From: Rheinheimera sp. D18
Lineage (GTDB): Bacteria > Pseudomonadota > Gammaproteobacteria > Enterobacterales > Alteromonadaceae
Assembly: GCF_004345025.1 (NCBI RefSeq)
Contig: NZ_CP037745.1
Location: 124,001-188,000 of the forward strand
Length of the DNA: 64,000 nucleotides
Reading direction: 5' to 3'
Position 1 is the stretch's first letter, and each line of letters opens with the position of its first letter. The position numbers and the translations under genes were made by a program. Of this stretch, positions 1 to 8,792 are shown piece by piece. Under the pieces are notes generated by a model. That model searched no databases, was not told the DNA's origin, and worked only from the letters and a program-made list of their open reading frames with translations.

Positions 1-1083
1 CTTGTTACCACTAAAGCTACGCCGAATAAAAAAGGCACCGCCGCGGCGAAAAATTGGCCCAGCGGGCCAAAAGTTTAGGTTAATACCCGCAGCAATATGT
101 GGCGGAGCTAAGCCTTGTTGATAGATAACATAGCTTAGTAGCAGGTAATCCATATGGCTGCGATGACAGGGTATGTAAACAACCTCATGGCCTTTTTGTG
201 CAAGCTCGCGCAGCATATCTGCATTATTTACTTTAATGCCGGTATAAAGTTTGTTCCATAACCAACGTAGAACCCTGTCGCCGACGCGTAATGTAGATGC
301 GCGGTAATCTGCTGCTATTTCAAGTAACAGTTTCTTAGCTTCTTGCCGAGCTGAAGCGACCGAAATACGTTTCGCTTTGGCTTCATCTTCTATTACTTTT
401 TTTAACGCGGGCGAGGCGAGTAATGAGTTAAACAGTTGCGCCCGATTCGCTAGTTTAGGGCCAGTAGCTGCCAAACGTTGTCGGTAAAAGTGAAAGCGCG
501 ACATACGCAATAACTTGTGTGCGGTTTCTGCCTCAGCACCAAATTGTGCGGCCATTTGTCGTAGTTCGACCGCACGACTAAAGCGTACTAATGTATGGCG
601 GCCAGAAATTAATACTATAAGCAGCTTGGCCAACCAATTTGGTGCATGAGCTTCACCTAGCAGCCATCTGATACTGTTTTCTTTTCCCGGTGCGCGGCCC
701 CACAACAATGCTATAGGTACTAGTTGTGCATCTAGTTGCGGGTTATCTAAATGCGCTTGTAGTAACGCTCTACCTTGAGCTAATGCTTGGGTTTTGCCAC
801 GTTTAAACACTAAGGTATGTGGCTTTTCCAGAAAGAGCGTACGTAGGTACGTCTTACCGTTTAGGTTAACGTCATCTGCCGGATCAGGCAGGCCTAATTT
901 TTTACAGGCACGGCGAATGGCGGCGAAATCGGCAGGTGATTCGGTAGCGCAAATATAAAAAAAAGGCCGGTTTTTATCTAACCCAAGCTCAGTAACCGGT
1001 TGCTCAGGGACAATTTTGTACTTCAACAGTGGCAACATTGGCCATTTTAATAAGGCTGCAAATAATTTTATCGGCCGAAACAT
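1..1083 (-). CDS. plsB: Glycerol-3-phosphate acyltransferase PlsB, 3' end cut off by the window
   Basis: This enzyme puts the first acyl chain on glycerol-3-phosphate at the inner membrane, starting phospholipid synthesis. The first 361 codons are visible and the frame is still open at base 1, so the C-terminal half (family length about 800 residues) lies outside. The translation starts MFRPIKLFAALLKWP and carries the acyltransferase motif HRSHMD with His307 and Asp312, then GGAFFIRRSF at the edge. I chose the ATG at 1083 because an AGGGTGA lies at good spacing and because the catalytic histidine then falls almost where it does in E. coli PlsB (His306). An in-frame ATG at 1089 is the alternative. 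It is divergent from lexA, as is common in gammaproteobacteria. Confidence 0.95.
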   Translation of the reverse strand, partial: MFRPIKLFAALLKWPMLPLLKYKIVPEQPVTELGLDKNRPFFYICATESPADFAAIRRACKKLGLPDPADDVNLNGKTYLRTLFLEKPHTLVFKRGKTQALAQGRALLQAHLDNPQLDAQLVPIALLWGRAPGKENSIRWLLGEAHAPNWLAKLLIVLISGRHTLVRFSRAVELRQMAAQFGAEAETAHKLLRMSRFHFYRQRLAATGPKLANRAQLFNSLLASPALKKVIEDEAKAKRISVASARQEAKKLLLEIAADYRASTLRVGDRVLRWLWNKLYTGIKVNNADMLRELAQKGHEVVYIPCHRSHMDYLLLSYVIYQQGLAPPHIAAGINLNFWPAGPIFRRGGAFFIRRSFSGNK

Positions 1084-1161
1084 CGCCATCTCACCCTAAG
1101 CAAAAAAGGGGCATAGCATAACATGGCAACGCAGTGCAGAAAATTGCGTATAACCAGAAAC

Positions 1162-1189
1162 TTGCAATTGCAATACGCCTGTATATACT
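1162..1189 (+). promoter_or_regulatory. Probable sigma-70 promoter of lexA
   Basis: TTGCAA at 1162-1167 and TATACT at 1184-1189 are separated by 16 bases. The -10 lies inside the first LexA box, which fits repression by promoter occlusion. This is a consensus match by eye, not a mapped start site. Confidence 0.55.
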
Positions 1190-1194
1190 CACAG
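1179..1194 (+). promoter_or_regulatory. LexA (SOS) box 1 upstream of lexA
   Basis: CTGTATATACTCACAG fits the CTG-N10-CAG pattern of gammaproteobacterial LexA sites with an AT-rich core. It overlaps the putative -10 of lexA, so LexA bound here should block its own transcription. Confidence 0.8.
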
Positions 1195-1200
1195 TATTCA

Positions 1201-1216
1201 CTGTACAGGTAACCAG
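1201..1216 (+). promoter_or_regulatory. LexA (SOS) box 2 upstream of lexA
   Basis: CTGTACAGGTAACCAG is a second CTG-N10-CAG site, starting 22 bases after the first and ending 4 bases before the lexA start codon. Two tandem boxes in front of lexA are also known in E. coli. This one also overlaps the ribosome-binding region. Confidence 0.75.
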
Positions 1217-1220
1217 CACT

Positions 1221-1838
1221 ATGAGACCACTAACGCCAAGACAAGCAGAAATCCTGCAACTGATAAAAACCTATCAACAAGATAGCGGAATGCCACCAAC
1301 ACGCGCCGAGATAGCGCAGCAGTTAGGTTTTAAATCAGCAAATGCGGCTGAAGAGCATTTAAAAGCACTGGCAAAAAAAGGCGCGATAGAAATGATGCCT
1401 GGCACGTCGCGAGGTATTCGCTTAATTGACACTAATGAACCTGAACAGTTAGGTTTACCTTTAATAGGTAAGGTAGCCGCCGGCCAACCTATTTTAGCTG
1501 CTGAGCACGTGCAGGAGCATTATCAGGTTGATGCTAACCTGTTTAAGCCGCACGCCGATTTTTTATTGCGGGTGCAGGGCATGAGTATGCAGGATATTGG
1601 TATATTAGATGGTGACTTACTGGCAGTACATAAAACTAATCAAGCCCAGCCGGGGCAAGTAATTGTAGCTCGTGTTGACGAAGAGGTAACGGTAAAGCGT
1701 TTCCAACGTGATGGCAGTACTGTGTTGCTACAGCCAGAAAATAAAGATTTCGACGTAATTAAAGTAGACTTGCGTGCACAGCATTTTGCCGTTGAAGGTT
1801 TGGCTGTAGGCGTTATCCGCAATGGCTCTTGGCTATAA
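1221..1838 (+). CDS. lexA: LexA, SOS repressor and self-cleaving S24 protease
   Basis: LexA represses DNA-damage genes and cleaves itself when stimulated by RecA filaments. The 205-residue protein has an N-terminal winged helix ([12 protein letters not shown] through about residue 65), the Ala87-Gly88 cleavage site in KVAAGQP, and the Ser122/Lys159 dyad (GMSM and VTVKR). The length and spacing match the family. The frame is open upstream to 1134, but that extension would cover both LexA boxes and the promoter, and it is absent from the family, so the ATG at 1221 is taken. An intrinsic terminator follows, so it is probably transcribed alone. Confidence 0.97.
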   Translation: MRPLTPRQAEILQLIKTYQQDSGMPPTRAEIAQQLGFKSANAAEEHLKALAKKGAIEMMPGTSRGIRLIDTNEPEQLGLPLIGKVAAGQPILAAEHVQEHYQVDANLFKPHADFLLRVQGMSMQDIGILDGDLLAVHKTNQAQPGQVIVARVDEEVTVKRFQRDGSTVLLQPENKDFDVIKVDLRAQHFAVEGLAVGVIRNGSWL

Positions 1839-1872
1839 TTTATACTAGAGTCAAAAGGTTATTTTCAAAGAT

Positions 1873-1910
1873 GCGCTGGTATGACCTCATTGGTTTGCCA
1901 GCGTTTTTTT
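1873..1910 (+). terminator. Intrinsic terminator of lexA
   Basis: CGCTGG (1874-1879) pairs with CCAGCG (1898-1903) and is followed directly by seven T. It separates lexA from the oxidase cluster. Confidence 0.8.
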
Positions 1911-2138
1911 GTTTTTGGGGTTTACACTTCGCGTAATTTGGACAATTCTTAAGCTGAAACTGATTAAAAAATAACAATAGGGTCAGTTTTGGTTTCGACG
2001 ACAATCGTCAAACCCATAATAACAATAATTAGCTGATGAAACTTAACGCATAGATTCGGTGTGGGTGTTTAGGAACCGTGAATTACTGTGTACTTAGTTT
2101 CTGCAGTTTGCTTTGCAAAATGACAGAGGAGAAGTCCA
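1911..2138 (+). other. Leader region of the oxidase cluster with one hairpin
   Basis: No gene is seen here. The region contains an imperfect hairpin: GGTTT (1991-1995), one unpaired C, GACGA (1997-2001), loop CAA, then TCGTC and AAACC (2005-2014). It has no following T-run, so it is not a plain terminator. The GAGGAGAAG ribosome-binding site for the next gene is at 2126-2134. The oxidase promoter probably lies here but no convincing -35/-10 pair was found. Confidence 0.5.
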
Positions 2139-3281
2139 GTGACGAAAACGCGTAGTCTTCGTTGGTCGCTGCCAACCCTGCTTTCAGCTGTTTCCCTTAG
2201 CGCTAAAGAAATGCCCCTTAATATGACACAAGGGGCTACAGAAATAAGTCAGAAGGTTTATACCCTACACATGACAATTTTCTGGATTTGTTGTGCTATT
2301 GGAGCAGTGGTGTTCGGGATCATGTTTTGGTCTATCGTTCGCCATCGAAAAGCACGTGGTGTGCAGCCGGCTCAATTTCATGAAAGCACCAAAGTAGAAG
2401 TAGTCTGGACCGCAATACCTGTAGTCTTGCTCATTCTTATGGCCATTCCGGCCACGAAAACATTAATTGCCATGGAAGATACCTCTGAAGCGGATATCAC
2501 TGTGGTGGTTACTGGTTCGCAGTGGAAGTGGCATTACAAATACCTTGAACATGACGTTGAGTTTTATTCTTTGCTGGCAACGCCCAAAGAACAAATTTCA
2601 AACCGCTGGCAAAAAGGCGACAACTACCTATTGGAAGTTGATCGTCCATTAGTGCTGCCGACTGGCAAAAAAGTACGCTTTTTAATGACCTCCGATGATG
2701 TTATCCATTCTTGGTGGCTGCCTGCCTTTGCGATAAAAAAAGATGCTAACCCGGGTTTTATTAATGAAACTTGGGCACGTATTGATGAACCCGGAGTTTA
2801 TCGTGGCCAGTGCGCTGAGCTTTGCGGTAAAGATCACGGTTTTATGCCAATTGTAGTGATTGCCAAAACGCCGGCCGAATTTGACATCTGGCTTAATGCT
2901 GAAGCTGAACGCATTGCTAAAGCTAAGGCAGAAGAACAAGAACTTTTGGCCATGAATATGAGTTTAGAAGAGCTGATGAGTGTGGGCGAACGCACCTATG
3001 TTGGCCATTGCGCAGCTTGTCATCAACCGAATGGTGAAGGTCTGCCTGGTATATTCCCAGCGTTAAGAGGCAGTGCCATCGCCTTAAATGATCAGCCTGC
3101 CCATATTAATATTGTACTTCATGGCAAGGCCGGTACTGCAATGCAAGCTTTTGCTAAGCAATTAAGTTTAAAAGAAATTGCAGCGGTAATTACTTATGAG
3201 CGTAATGCTTGGGGTAATAGTACCGGTGAGCTGGTACAGGCTGCGGACGTGTATGCGGTTATGCAAGGTAAAGGGGAATAA
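2139..3281 (+). CDS. ctaC: Cytochrome c oxidase subunit II with fused cytochrome c domain (caa3 type)
   Basis: Subunit II receives electrons at the CuA centre and passes them to subunit I. The 380-residue protein has two membrane helices (about 44-68 and 88-110) and then a periplasmic cupredoxin domain. Its CuA ligands are all present: His190, Cys225, Glu227, Cys229, His233 and Met236. A C-terminal cytochrome c domain follows, with heme motif CAACH (Cys291, Cys294, His295) and a likely Met335 axial ligand. The GTG at 2139 has a strong GAGGAGAAG site. The N-terminal stretch before MPLNMTQ is a short hydrophobic leader that may be a signal peptide. It is the first gene of the oxidase operon, 3 bases before ctaD. 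Confidence 0.95.
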   Translation: MTKTRSLRWSLPTLLSAVSLSAKEMPLNMTQGATEISQKVYTLHMTIFWICCAIGAVVFGIMFWSIVRHRKARGVQPAQFHESTKVEVVWTAIPVVLLILMAIPATKTLIAMEDTSEADITVVVTGSQWKWHYKYLEHDVEFYSLLATPKEQISNRWQKGDNYLLEVDRPLVLPTGKKVRFLMTSDDVIHSWWLPAFAIKKDANPGFINETWARIDEPGVYRGQCAELCGKDHGFMPIVVIAKTPAEFDIWLNAEAERIAKAKAEEQELLAMNMSLEELMSVGERTYVGHCAACHQPNGEGLPGIFPALRGSAIALNDQPAHINIVLHGKAGTAMQAFAKQLSLKEIAAVITYERNAWGNSTGELVQAADVYAVMQGKGE

Positions 3282-3284
3282 CGG

Positions 3285-4868
3285 ATGAGTGCAGTAGTGA
3301 CAGATCACGAGCATGAGCATCATGACCATCGACCCAGTGGCATAAAGCGCTGGTTATATACCACAAACCATAAAGACATCGGCACCATGTACTTAGTATT
3401 TGCGCTGATTATGTTTTTTATCGGTGGCAGTATGGCAATGGTGATCCGCGCTGAATTGTTTCAGCCAGGGTTGCAGTTTGTAGAGCCGAATTTCTTTAAT
3501 CAAATGACCACCGTGCATGGTTTAATTATGGTGTTTGGTGCGGTTATGCCCGCTTTTACTGGCCTAGCCAACTGGATGATCCCTATTATGATTGGCGCGC
3601 CAGATATGGCATTGCCACGGATGAATAACTGGAGCTTCTGGATTTTACCCTTTGCCTTTTTAATTCTACTTGGTTCGTTATTTATGCCAGGTGGCGGGCC
3701 AAACTTTGGTTGGACTTTTTACGCTCCACTATCTACCAAATTTAGTGGTGACAGCACCGCGTTGTTTGTGTTCTCAGTACATATTATGGGTATATCGTCC
3801 ATTATGGGCGCCATAAACGTAATTGTTACTATCTTCAATATGCGTGCGCCCGGCATGACCTGGATGAAAATGCCAATGTTCGTCTGGACTTGGTTAATTA
3901 CCGCATTCTTGCTAATTATGGTGATGCCAGTGTTAGCAGGTGCAGTAACTATGGTGCTGACTGATAAGTACTTCGCTACCAGCTTTTTTGACGCGGCAGG
4001 TGGTGGTGACCCTGTGCTATTTCAGCATATCTTTTGGTTTTTTGGTCACCCTGAAGTGTACATCATGATTTTACCGGCCTTTGGTATTGTTTCTAGCATA
4101 GTACCAACCTTTGCGCGTAAGCGGCTATTTGGCTATTCATCAATGGTTTATGCCACCGCCAGTATTGGCTTATTGTCATTTTTGGTTTGGGCGCACCATA
4201 TGTTTACTACCGGTATGCCGGTGTTTGCTGAATTGTTCTTTATGTACTGCACCATGCTAATTTCGGTGCCAACTGGGGTAAAAGTATTCAACTGGGTTGC
4301 CACCATGTGGCGTGGTGCCATGACCTTTGAAGTACCTATGATGTTTGCGCTCGCCTTCGTGGTGTTGTTTACCATCGGCGGTTTTTCGGGATTAATGTTA
4401 GCGATTACACCTGCTGACTTTCAGTACCATGACACCTACTTTGTGGTAGCGCACTTTCACTATGTACTGGTAACAGGCGCCGTGTTTTCCATAATTGCCG
4501 CCGCTTACTACTGGTTGCCGAAATGGACCGGCTATATGTACGACGAAAAGCTAGGGCAGTGGCATTTTTGGTGCTCACTTATTTCAGTTAACTTACTGTT
4601 CTTTCCTATGCATTTTGTTGGCTTAGCCGGCATGCCTCGCCGAATTCCAGACTACGCACTGCAGTTTGCCGACTTTAACGCACTTATTAGCGTTGGTGGT
4701 TTCTTGTTTGGCGCATCGCAACTGATTTTTGTCTGGGTATTAGTGAAATGTGCTCGTGGTGGACAAAAAGCAACGGCACGGGTGTGGGAAGGCGCGGAAG
4801 GTTTGGAGTGGGAGATACCCTCACCGGCACCGTACCACACTTTTGATACACCGCCAGAGATTAAGTAG
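3285..4868 (+). CDS. ctaD: Cytochrome c oxidase subunit I
   Basis: This is the catalytic subunit, holding heme a and the heme a3-CuB site where oxygen is reduced and protons are pumped. The 527-residue polytopic protein shows the family hallmarks. TTNHKDIGTMY is near the N-terminus and TVHGLIMVFGAVMP carries a heme a ligand. WFFGHPEVYIMILP has the His-Tyr cross-link, and HDTYFVVAHFHYVL holds the heme a and a3 histidines. A histidine-rich N-terminal tail (HEHEHHDHR) precedes the first helix. The AAGGGGAA site before the ATG lies at the end of ctaC, consistent with operon expression. Confidence 0.97.
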   Translation: MSAVVTDHEHEHHDHRPSGIKRWLYTTNHKDIGTMYLVFALIMFFIGGSMAMVIRAELFQPGLQFVEPNFFNQMTTVHGLIMVFGAVMPAFTGLANWMIPIMIGAPDMALPRMNNWSFWILPFAFLILLGSLFMPGGGPNFGWTFYAPLSTKFSGDSTALFVFSVHIMGISSIMGAINVIVTIFNMRAPGMTWMKMPMFVWTWLITAFLLIMVMPVLAGAVTMVLTDKYFATSFFDAAGGGDPVLFQHIFWFFGHPEVYIMILPAFGIVSSIVPTFARKRLFGYSSMVYATASIGLLSFLVWAHHMFTTGMPVFAELFFMYCTMLISVPTGVKVFNWVATMWRGAMTFEVPMMFALAFVVLFTIGGFSGLMLAITPADFQYHDTYFVVAHFHYVLVTGAVFSIIAAAYYWLPKWTGYMYDEKLGQWHFWCSLISVNLLFFPMHFVGLAGMPRRIPDYALQFADFNALISVGGFLFGASQLIFVWVLVKCARGGQKATARVWEGAEGLEWEIPSPAPYHTFDTPPEIK

Positions 4869-4877
4869 GAGCAACGT

Positions 4878-5435
4878 ATGGCACTGAAGCACGCACCATT
4901 AACACTAAAACTGGCCATTGTTGCCTTGGGCATGTTTGGTTTTGGCTTCGCTTTGGTGCCGTTATACGACGTATTTTGTGATCTTACCGGTATTAACGGC
5001 AAAACCGCGACTACGGCGGCAACAGCTGAGGCTGCGGTGATTGATCTTAGCCGCGAAATTGTCATTGAGTTTATTGCTCGGCCGAATAAGCAAATGCCAT
5101 GGCTGTTTAAGCCCGAAGTTACGCGGATGAAAGTGCACCCCGGTGAAATTCATATTATGAATTACTTAGCCGAGAACCCAACCCAAAGGTTGATTATCGG
5201 CCAAGCCGTACCGTCGGTTTCGCCAGGTCAGGCCGCGTTATATTTTCACAAAATAGAATGCTTCTGCTTTACCCAACAACACTTAGCTGGTGGTGAAAAC
5301 ATGTTGATGCCATTACAGTTTTATATCGACCCAGCACTGCCTAGTCAATTTTCGACTATTACGTTGTCGTACACTTTGTATGATGTCACTAGTGCTTGGG
5401 AAGGCACAGCGGCTTCAGCACAATTAGGGGAATAA
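4878..5435 (+). CDS. ctaG: Cytochrome c oxidase assembly protein CtaG/Cox11
   Basis: This copper chaperone delivers copper to the CuB site of subunit I. The 185-residue protein has one N-terminal membrane helix (about 10-30) and a periplasmic domain with the copper-binding ECFCF motif. The sequence near LVPLYDVFCDLTG is typical of the family. It follows ctaD by 9 bases and ends 1 base before ctaE, so it is part of the same transcript. Confidence 0.93.
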   Translation: MALKHAPLTLKLAIVALGMFGFGFALVPLYDVFCDLTGINGKTATTAATAEAAVIDLSREIVIEFIARPNKQMPWLFKPEVTRMKVHPGEIHIMNYLAENPTQRLIIGQAVPSVSPGQAALYFHKIECFCFTQQHLAGGENMLMPLQFYIDPALPSQFSTITLSYTLYDVTSAWEGTAASAQLGE

Positions 5436-5436
5436 C

Positions 5437-6315
5437 ATGAATAAAACCTATGAAAAATATTATGTTCCCGCGCAAAGCCCTTGGCCGATAGTCGGCGCCG
5501 TGGCCTTATTTTTAATCGCAGTGGGTGCTGGAAACTTTGTCAACGAGGTAACTAAACAACAGCCGGGTTTTGGTGGCTACATGCTTACTGCCGGCTTTGC
5601 TGTATTAATACTAATGCTGTTTGGTTGGTTTAAAAACATTATCGATGAGTCGATGAGTGGCATATATAGCGATCAAATGGACCGTTCGTTTCGCTATGGC
5701 ATGAGCTGGTTTATTATGTCAGAAGTGATGTTTTTTATGGCGTTTTTTGGTGCTTTATTTTACGGTCGAGTTATCGCACTGAACTGGCTAAGTGGTGGCA
5801 GCAATAATGCCATGACCTTTGAGTTACTATGGCCAGAGTTTGAAGCGATGTGGCCGTTGTTAAAAACGCCAGGCGGCACTGAAACTCAAGCGATGCCGGC
5901 ATTTGGTTTGCCGCTAATTAATACGGCAATACTGGTTATATCGTCTGTTACGTTGCACTTTGCGCATGTTGCACTGGAGCAAAGTAAACGCGGCACGCTA
6001 AAGCTGATGATGTTTGTCACTATCGTATTGGGTATTACCTTTCTTAGTTTACAAGTATATGAATATATTCATGCTTATACTGACTTAGGTCTAACCTTAG
6101 CTTCAGGTTTTTACGGTAGCACCTTTTTCTTACTGACTGGTTTCCATGGCATGCACGTTACGCTGGGCACAATTATCTTAATTTTTGTGTTTTTGCGGAT
6201 ATTAAAAGGACACTTTACGCCAGAAAAGCATTTTGCCTTTCGCGCCGGTGCTTGGTATTGGCACTTTGTTGATGTGGTGTGGTTGTGTTTGTATGTGTTT
6301 GTTTATGTACTGTGA
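5437..6315 (+). CDS. ctaE: Cytochrome c oxidase subunit III
   Basis: Subunit III stabilises the oxidase core and proton uptake. The 292-residue protein begins YYVPAQSPWPIVGAVALF, has about seven membrane helices, and ends with the conserved WYWHFVDVVWL segment. A GFHGMHVTLG motif lies in helix VI. The start lies one base after the ctaG stop, with GGGGAA just upstream. It is the last structural gene before the strand switch to the DUF2909 gene. Confidence 0.95.
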   Translation: MNKTYEKYYVPAQSPWPIVGAVALFLIAVGAGNFVNEVTKQQPGFGGYMLTAGFAVLILMLFGWFKNIIDESMSGIYSDQMDRSFRYGMSWFIMSEVMFFMAFFGALFYGRVIALNWLSGGSNNAMTFELLWPEFEAMWPLLKTPGGTETQAMPAFGLPLINTAILVISSVTLHFAHVALEQSKRGTLKLMMFVTIVLGITFLSLQVYEYIHAYTDLGLTLASGFYGSTFFLLTGFHGMHVTLGTIILIFVFLRILKGHFTPEKHFAFRAGAWYWHFVDVVWLCLYVFVYVL

Positions 6316-6318
6316 CGT

Positions 6319-6528
6319 TTAGTATGGTCTGGGGTTGGGCTCTATCAGCCCCATAGCCTGCGCAATAAAAAGTAACAACAACAAAAGGGCAGAAAACACG
6401 ACTCGCCAACCAATAAAACGCGACATTTTAACATTGGGCTGATCCTGTTTAAGCATGGCCAGTCCAGCACGAACTAAATTAATAATAATAAAAAGTAGTA
6501 GCGCGATGATAATTAATTTAATCAACAT
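6319..6528 (-). CDS. DUF2909 family small membrane protein
   Basis: This 69-residue protein has two predicted membrane helices (about 3-24 and 42-63) joined by a short basic loop with KQDQPNVKMSRF. Proteins of this family are usually found on the opposite strand inside cytochrome oxidase clusters, exactly as here. Their molecular role is not established. Its stop lies 3 bases from the ctaE stop (convergent), and its start is 17 bases from the SURF1 start (divergent). Expression must therefore come from a very compact promoter or from inside the SURF1 gene. Confidence 0.75.
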   Translation of the reverse strand: MLIKLIIIALLLFIIINLVRAGLAMLKQDQPNVKMSRFIGWRVVFSALLLLLLFIAQAMGLIEPNPRPY

Positions 6529-6545
6529 AGGTTACAAACTCCAAC

Positions 6546-7286
6546 GTGGTTGTCATGCAAGTTAAGCTGGCAAATCATTGCTTTACGCTTAATCCGCTGT
6601 GGTCTGGTCTCACTTTGACCGCTTTTGTTATTTTAATCAACCTGAGCTTGTGGCAGCTAAATCGCGCTGAAGAAAAAACCCAGCAGCTAGCAAGGTTGGC
6701 CGTGCTACAAACTGCAGGTGCACTGTCGCCATCACAACTTGAAACTATTAATAGTGCCGACCGAGATGGTATTCCGGTACAAGGATCAGTGCGTTGGCTA
6801 GCGCCAGCAATTTGGCTGCTAGATAACCAAATTGTTGATGGGCGGGTAGGTTACGACGTAATTATTCCGGTACAAGCGGATGGTTTAGCCCAACCTTTAT
6901 TAGTTAATTTAGGTTGGCTGGCAGCAACAGCACAGCGTGATGAGTTCCCCCAACTGACGATCCGGCCGGAATTTACGCTATCGGCTTTGTTACGAACCAA
7001 AGTAGATGGCCTAATGCTGCTTGGCCAAAATGCAGAACAAACCGGCAGCTGGCCAATGCGTATTCAACAAGTTAATTATGAAGAGCTGTCTGCGATGAGC
7101 CATTTGTCGTTATATCCGGCGCTGTTATATCAGCAAAATAATACCGATTTTATACCGCATTATAAGCCGGTGGTATTACTACCAGAAAAGCACCGGGGTT
7201 ATGCACTGCAATGGTTTTTGTTGGCAGTTGTCGTGCTGGGCGTGGCTCTAGCCGCTAGTCATCAAGGAAAAGCAAAACATGAATAA
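6546..7286 (+). CDS. SURF1 family cytochrome oxidase biogenesis protein
   Basis: SURF1 proteins help insert heme a into subunit I. The 246-residue protein has an N-terminal helix (about 19-36, ending in LWQLNRAEEK) and a C-terminal helix (about 220-238) flanking a periplasmic domain. Between them, PLLVNLGWL matches the family's conserved segment. The reading frame starts with GTG at 6546, and an ATG at 6555 is equally possible because neither has a clear ribosome-binding site. It overlaps the next gene by 8 bases. Confidence 0.85.
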   Translation: MVVMQVKLANHCFTLNPLWSGLTLTAFVILINLSLWQLNRAEEKTQQLARLAVLQTAGALSPSQLETINSADRDGIPVQGSVRWLAPAIWLLDNQIVDGRVGYDVIIPVQADGLAQPLLVNLGWLAATAQRDEFPQLTIRPEFTLSALLRTKVDGLMLLGQNAEQTGSWPMRIQQVNYEELSAMSHLSLYPALLYQQNNTDFIPHYKPVVLLPEKHRGYALQWFLLAVVVLGVALAASHQGKAKHE

Positions 7287-7791
7287 AAACAAATTTTTGC
7301 TATTATTTTTACTCTGTTGTGGCTTGCCATTATTAGCCGCTAAGGTGGTATTGGCAATGGGCTGGTATAACGGTGGCGCCTCTAGTAATGGGCAGTGGCA
7401 GCAGTCTGATGTGTTTTTGCTTGACGCCACCAAGGATCAAGCGCATTGGCGCTTGGCCGTTACATCAAAAGCGCAGTGCAACGAACATTGCTTGCAGGCA
7501 CTATTTACATTAAAGCAGCTTTATATTGGTTTAGGCCGTAAGCAAGACCAAGTTCAGCCAGTGCTAATTAGCCAACAAGCTGTACCTGACGACTACGCGA
7601 TGTTTGTATTAAGTGCGCCACGCCAAGCTGTACCTGCCGCACTTGAACAGCGTATTTTATTGATCGACCAACAAGGCTTGGTGCTACTTAGCTACCCGAT
7701 GCCAGAGGCGGAGAGTGAAATGGCACTAACAGCCAAGGCCATTCGAAAAGACTTACTTAAATTACTTAATTACGACCGGACTAGCGCATGA
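7279..7791 (+). CDS. Unknown membrane-anchored protein of the oxidase cluster
   Basis: The 170-residue product has an N-terminal signal or anchor (about residues 5-27) and a soluble, probably periplasmic, domain. It has one Cys pair, CNEHC, in the middle. It overlaps the SURF1 gene by 8 bases and ctaA by 4 (ATGA), so it is almost surely co-translated with them. A weak resemblance to thioredoxin-fold or Sco-like proteins is suggested by position and by the C-x3-C spacing. The usual Sco fold motifs (GYTSCPDIC) are absent. Proteins of this kind are often annotated only as cytochrome oxidase-associated. Confidence 0.7.
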   Translation: MNKNKFLLLFLLCCGLPLLAAKVVLAMGWYNGGASSNGQWQQSDVFLLDATKDQAHWRLAVTSKAQCNEHCLQALFTLKQLYIGLGRKQDQVQPVLISQQAVPDDYAMFVLSAPRQAVPAALEQRILLIDQQGLVLLSYPMPEAESEMALTAKAIRKDLLKLLNYDRTSA

Positions 7792-8792
7792 GAACACAAC
7801 AATGGCTGGCAGGTATCGCTATTTTTCTTACTATGGGTGTTATTTTATTAGGTGCATACACTCGGCTTACCGATGCGGGTTTAGGTTGCCCCGACTGGCC
7901 AGGTTGTTATGGTTTTTTAAAAGTCCCAGAGCTGCAGCATCATATTACTGCGGCTGAGCAGGCATTTCCTGAGCGACCGGTGGTAGCACATAAAGCTTGG
8001 AACGAAATGGTGCATCGTTATTTTGCTGGTAGCTTAGGTTTGCTGATCGCTGCTATTTTTTTCAGCAGTATATTTAGCAAGCATAGCGGCAAAGTAATAC
8101 CCAGTGTGTTGCTGGCTTTGGTGGTGTTTCAAGCCGCGCTTGGCATGTGGACAGTTACGTTAAACCTGTTGCCATTAGTGGTGATGGGGCATTTATTGGG
8201 CGGCTTTAGTATTTTAAGCTTACTTGCCGTGCATTGGCTAAAATTGCATCCAGAATATCGCGTGTTTGAACCTAAGCTAATATCCCTACAGCCCTTTGCT
8301 TTGCTAGTAATAGCGATATTAATTTGCCAAATCGCTTTAGGTGGGTGGACTGCAGCAAACTACGCGGCTTTGGCTTGCATAGAGCTACCGGTATGTGAGC
8401 AAGGCTGGTTGCAACGCCTAAATGTCAGTGAAGCTTTTTCGTTACACCTTGGCCATGACGATTACGAATACGGTGTGATGTCAGCTGAAGCCCGGCAAAC
8501 CGTGCATGTGTTTCACCGCTTTGGCGCAGTAATAACCTTGTTAGTGCTGGCCAGCTTTTTGCTACAGGTATGGCGCCGAGCGACAAGCAGCACTTTAAAA
8601 CGCCTGACCTTAGCCGCAGCGCTATTATTGCTGCTACAGTTTAGTTTAGGTGTGTTGAACGTGGTATTGCATTTACCACTAGCTAACGCTGTAGCGCACA
8701 ACTTTGTTGCGGCAAACCTGTTAATGCTGCTGGTGCTAATTTATATGCAATTGCGCCATAGTAATACCAACGTAGGCAAGGAGACACTATGA
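7788..8792 (+). CDS. ctaA: Heme A synthase (Cox15/CtaA)
   Basis: CtaA oxidises the C8 methyl of heme O to give heme A. The 334-residue protein has about eight membrane helices. Motifs seen are [21 protein letters not shown] in the first periplasmic loop, including the Cys pair, then an EMVHRYFAG histidine, a second CIELPVC pair, and VHVFHRFGA near the C-terminal half. It overlaps both neighbours by ATGA, which indicates translational coupling with ctaB, the enzyme that supplies its substrate. Confidence 0.93.
   Translation: MRTQQWLAGIAIFLTMGVILLGAYTRLTDAGLGCPDWPGCYGFLKVPELQHHITAAEQAFPERPVVAHKAWNEMVHRYFAGSLGLLIAAIFFSSIFSKHSGKVIPSVLLALVVFQAALGMWTVTLNLLPLVVMGHLLGGFSILSLLAVHWLKLHPEYRVFEPKLISLQPFALLVIAILICQIALGGWTAANYAALACIELPVCEQGWLQRLNVSEAFSLHLGHDDYEYGVMSAEARQTVHVFHRFGAVITLLVLASFLLQVWRRATSSTLKRLTLAAALLLLLQFSLGVLNVVLHLPLANAVAHNFVAANLLMLLVLIYMQLRHSNTNVGKETL

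Noticed and set aside
1134..1220. N-terminal extension of LexA by 29 residues
   Set aside because: It would place both LexA boxes and the promoter inside the coding sequence, and it has no homology or ribosome-binding site.
4148..4375. A 75-codon frame opposite ctaD
   Set aside because: It is an antisense shadow of the conserved oxidase subunit I helices.
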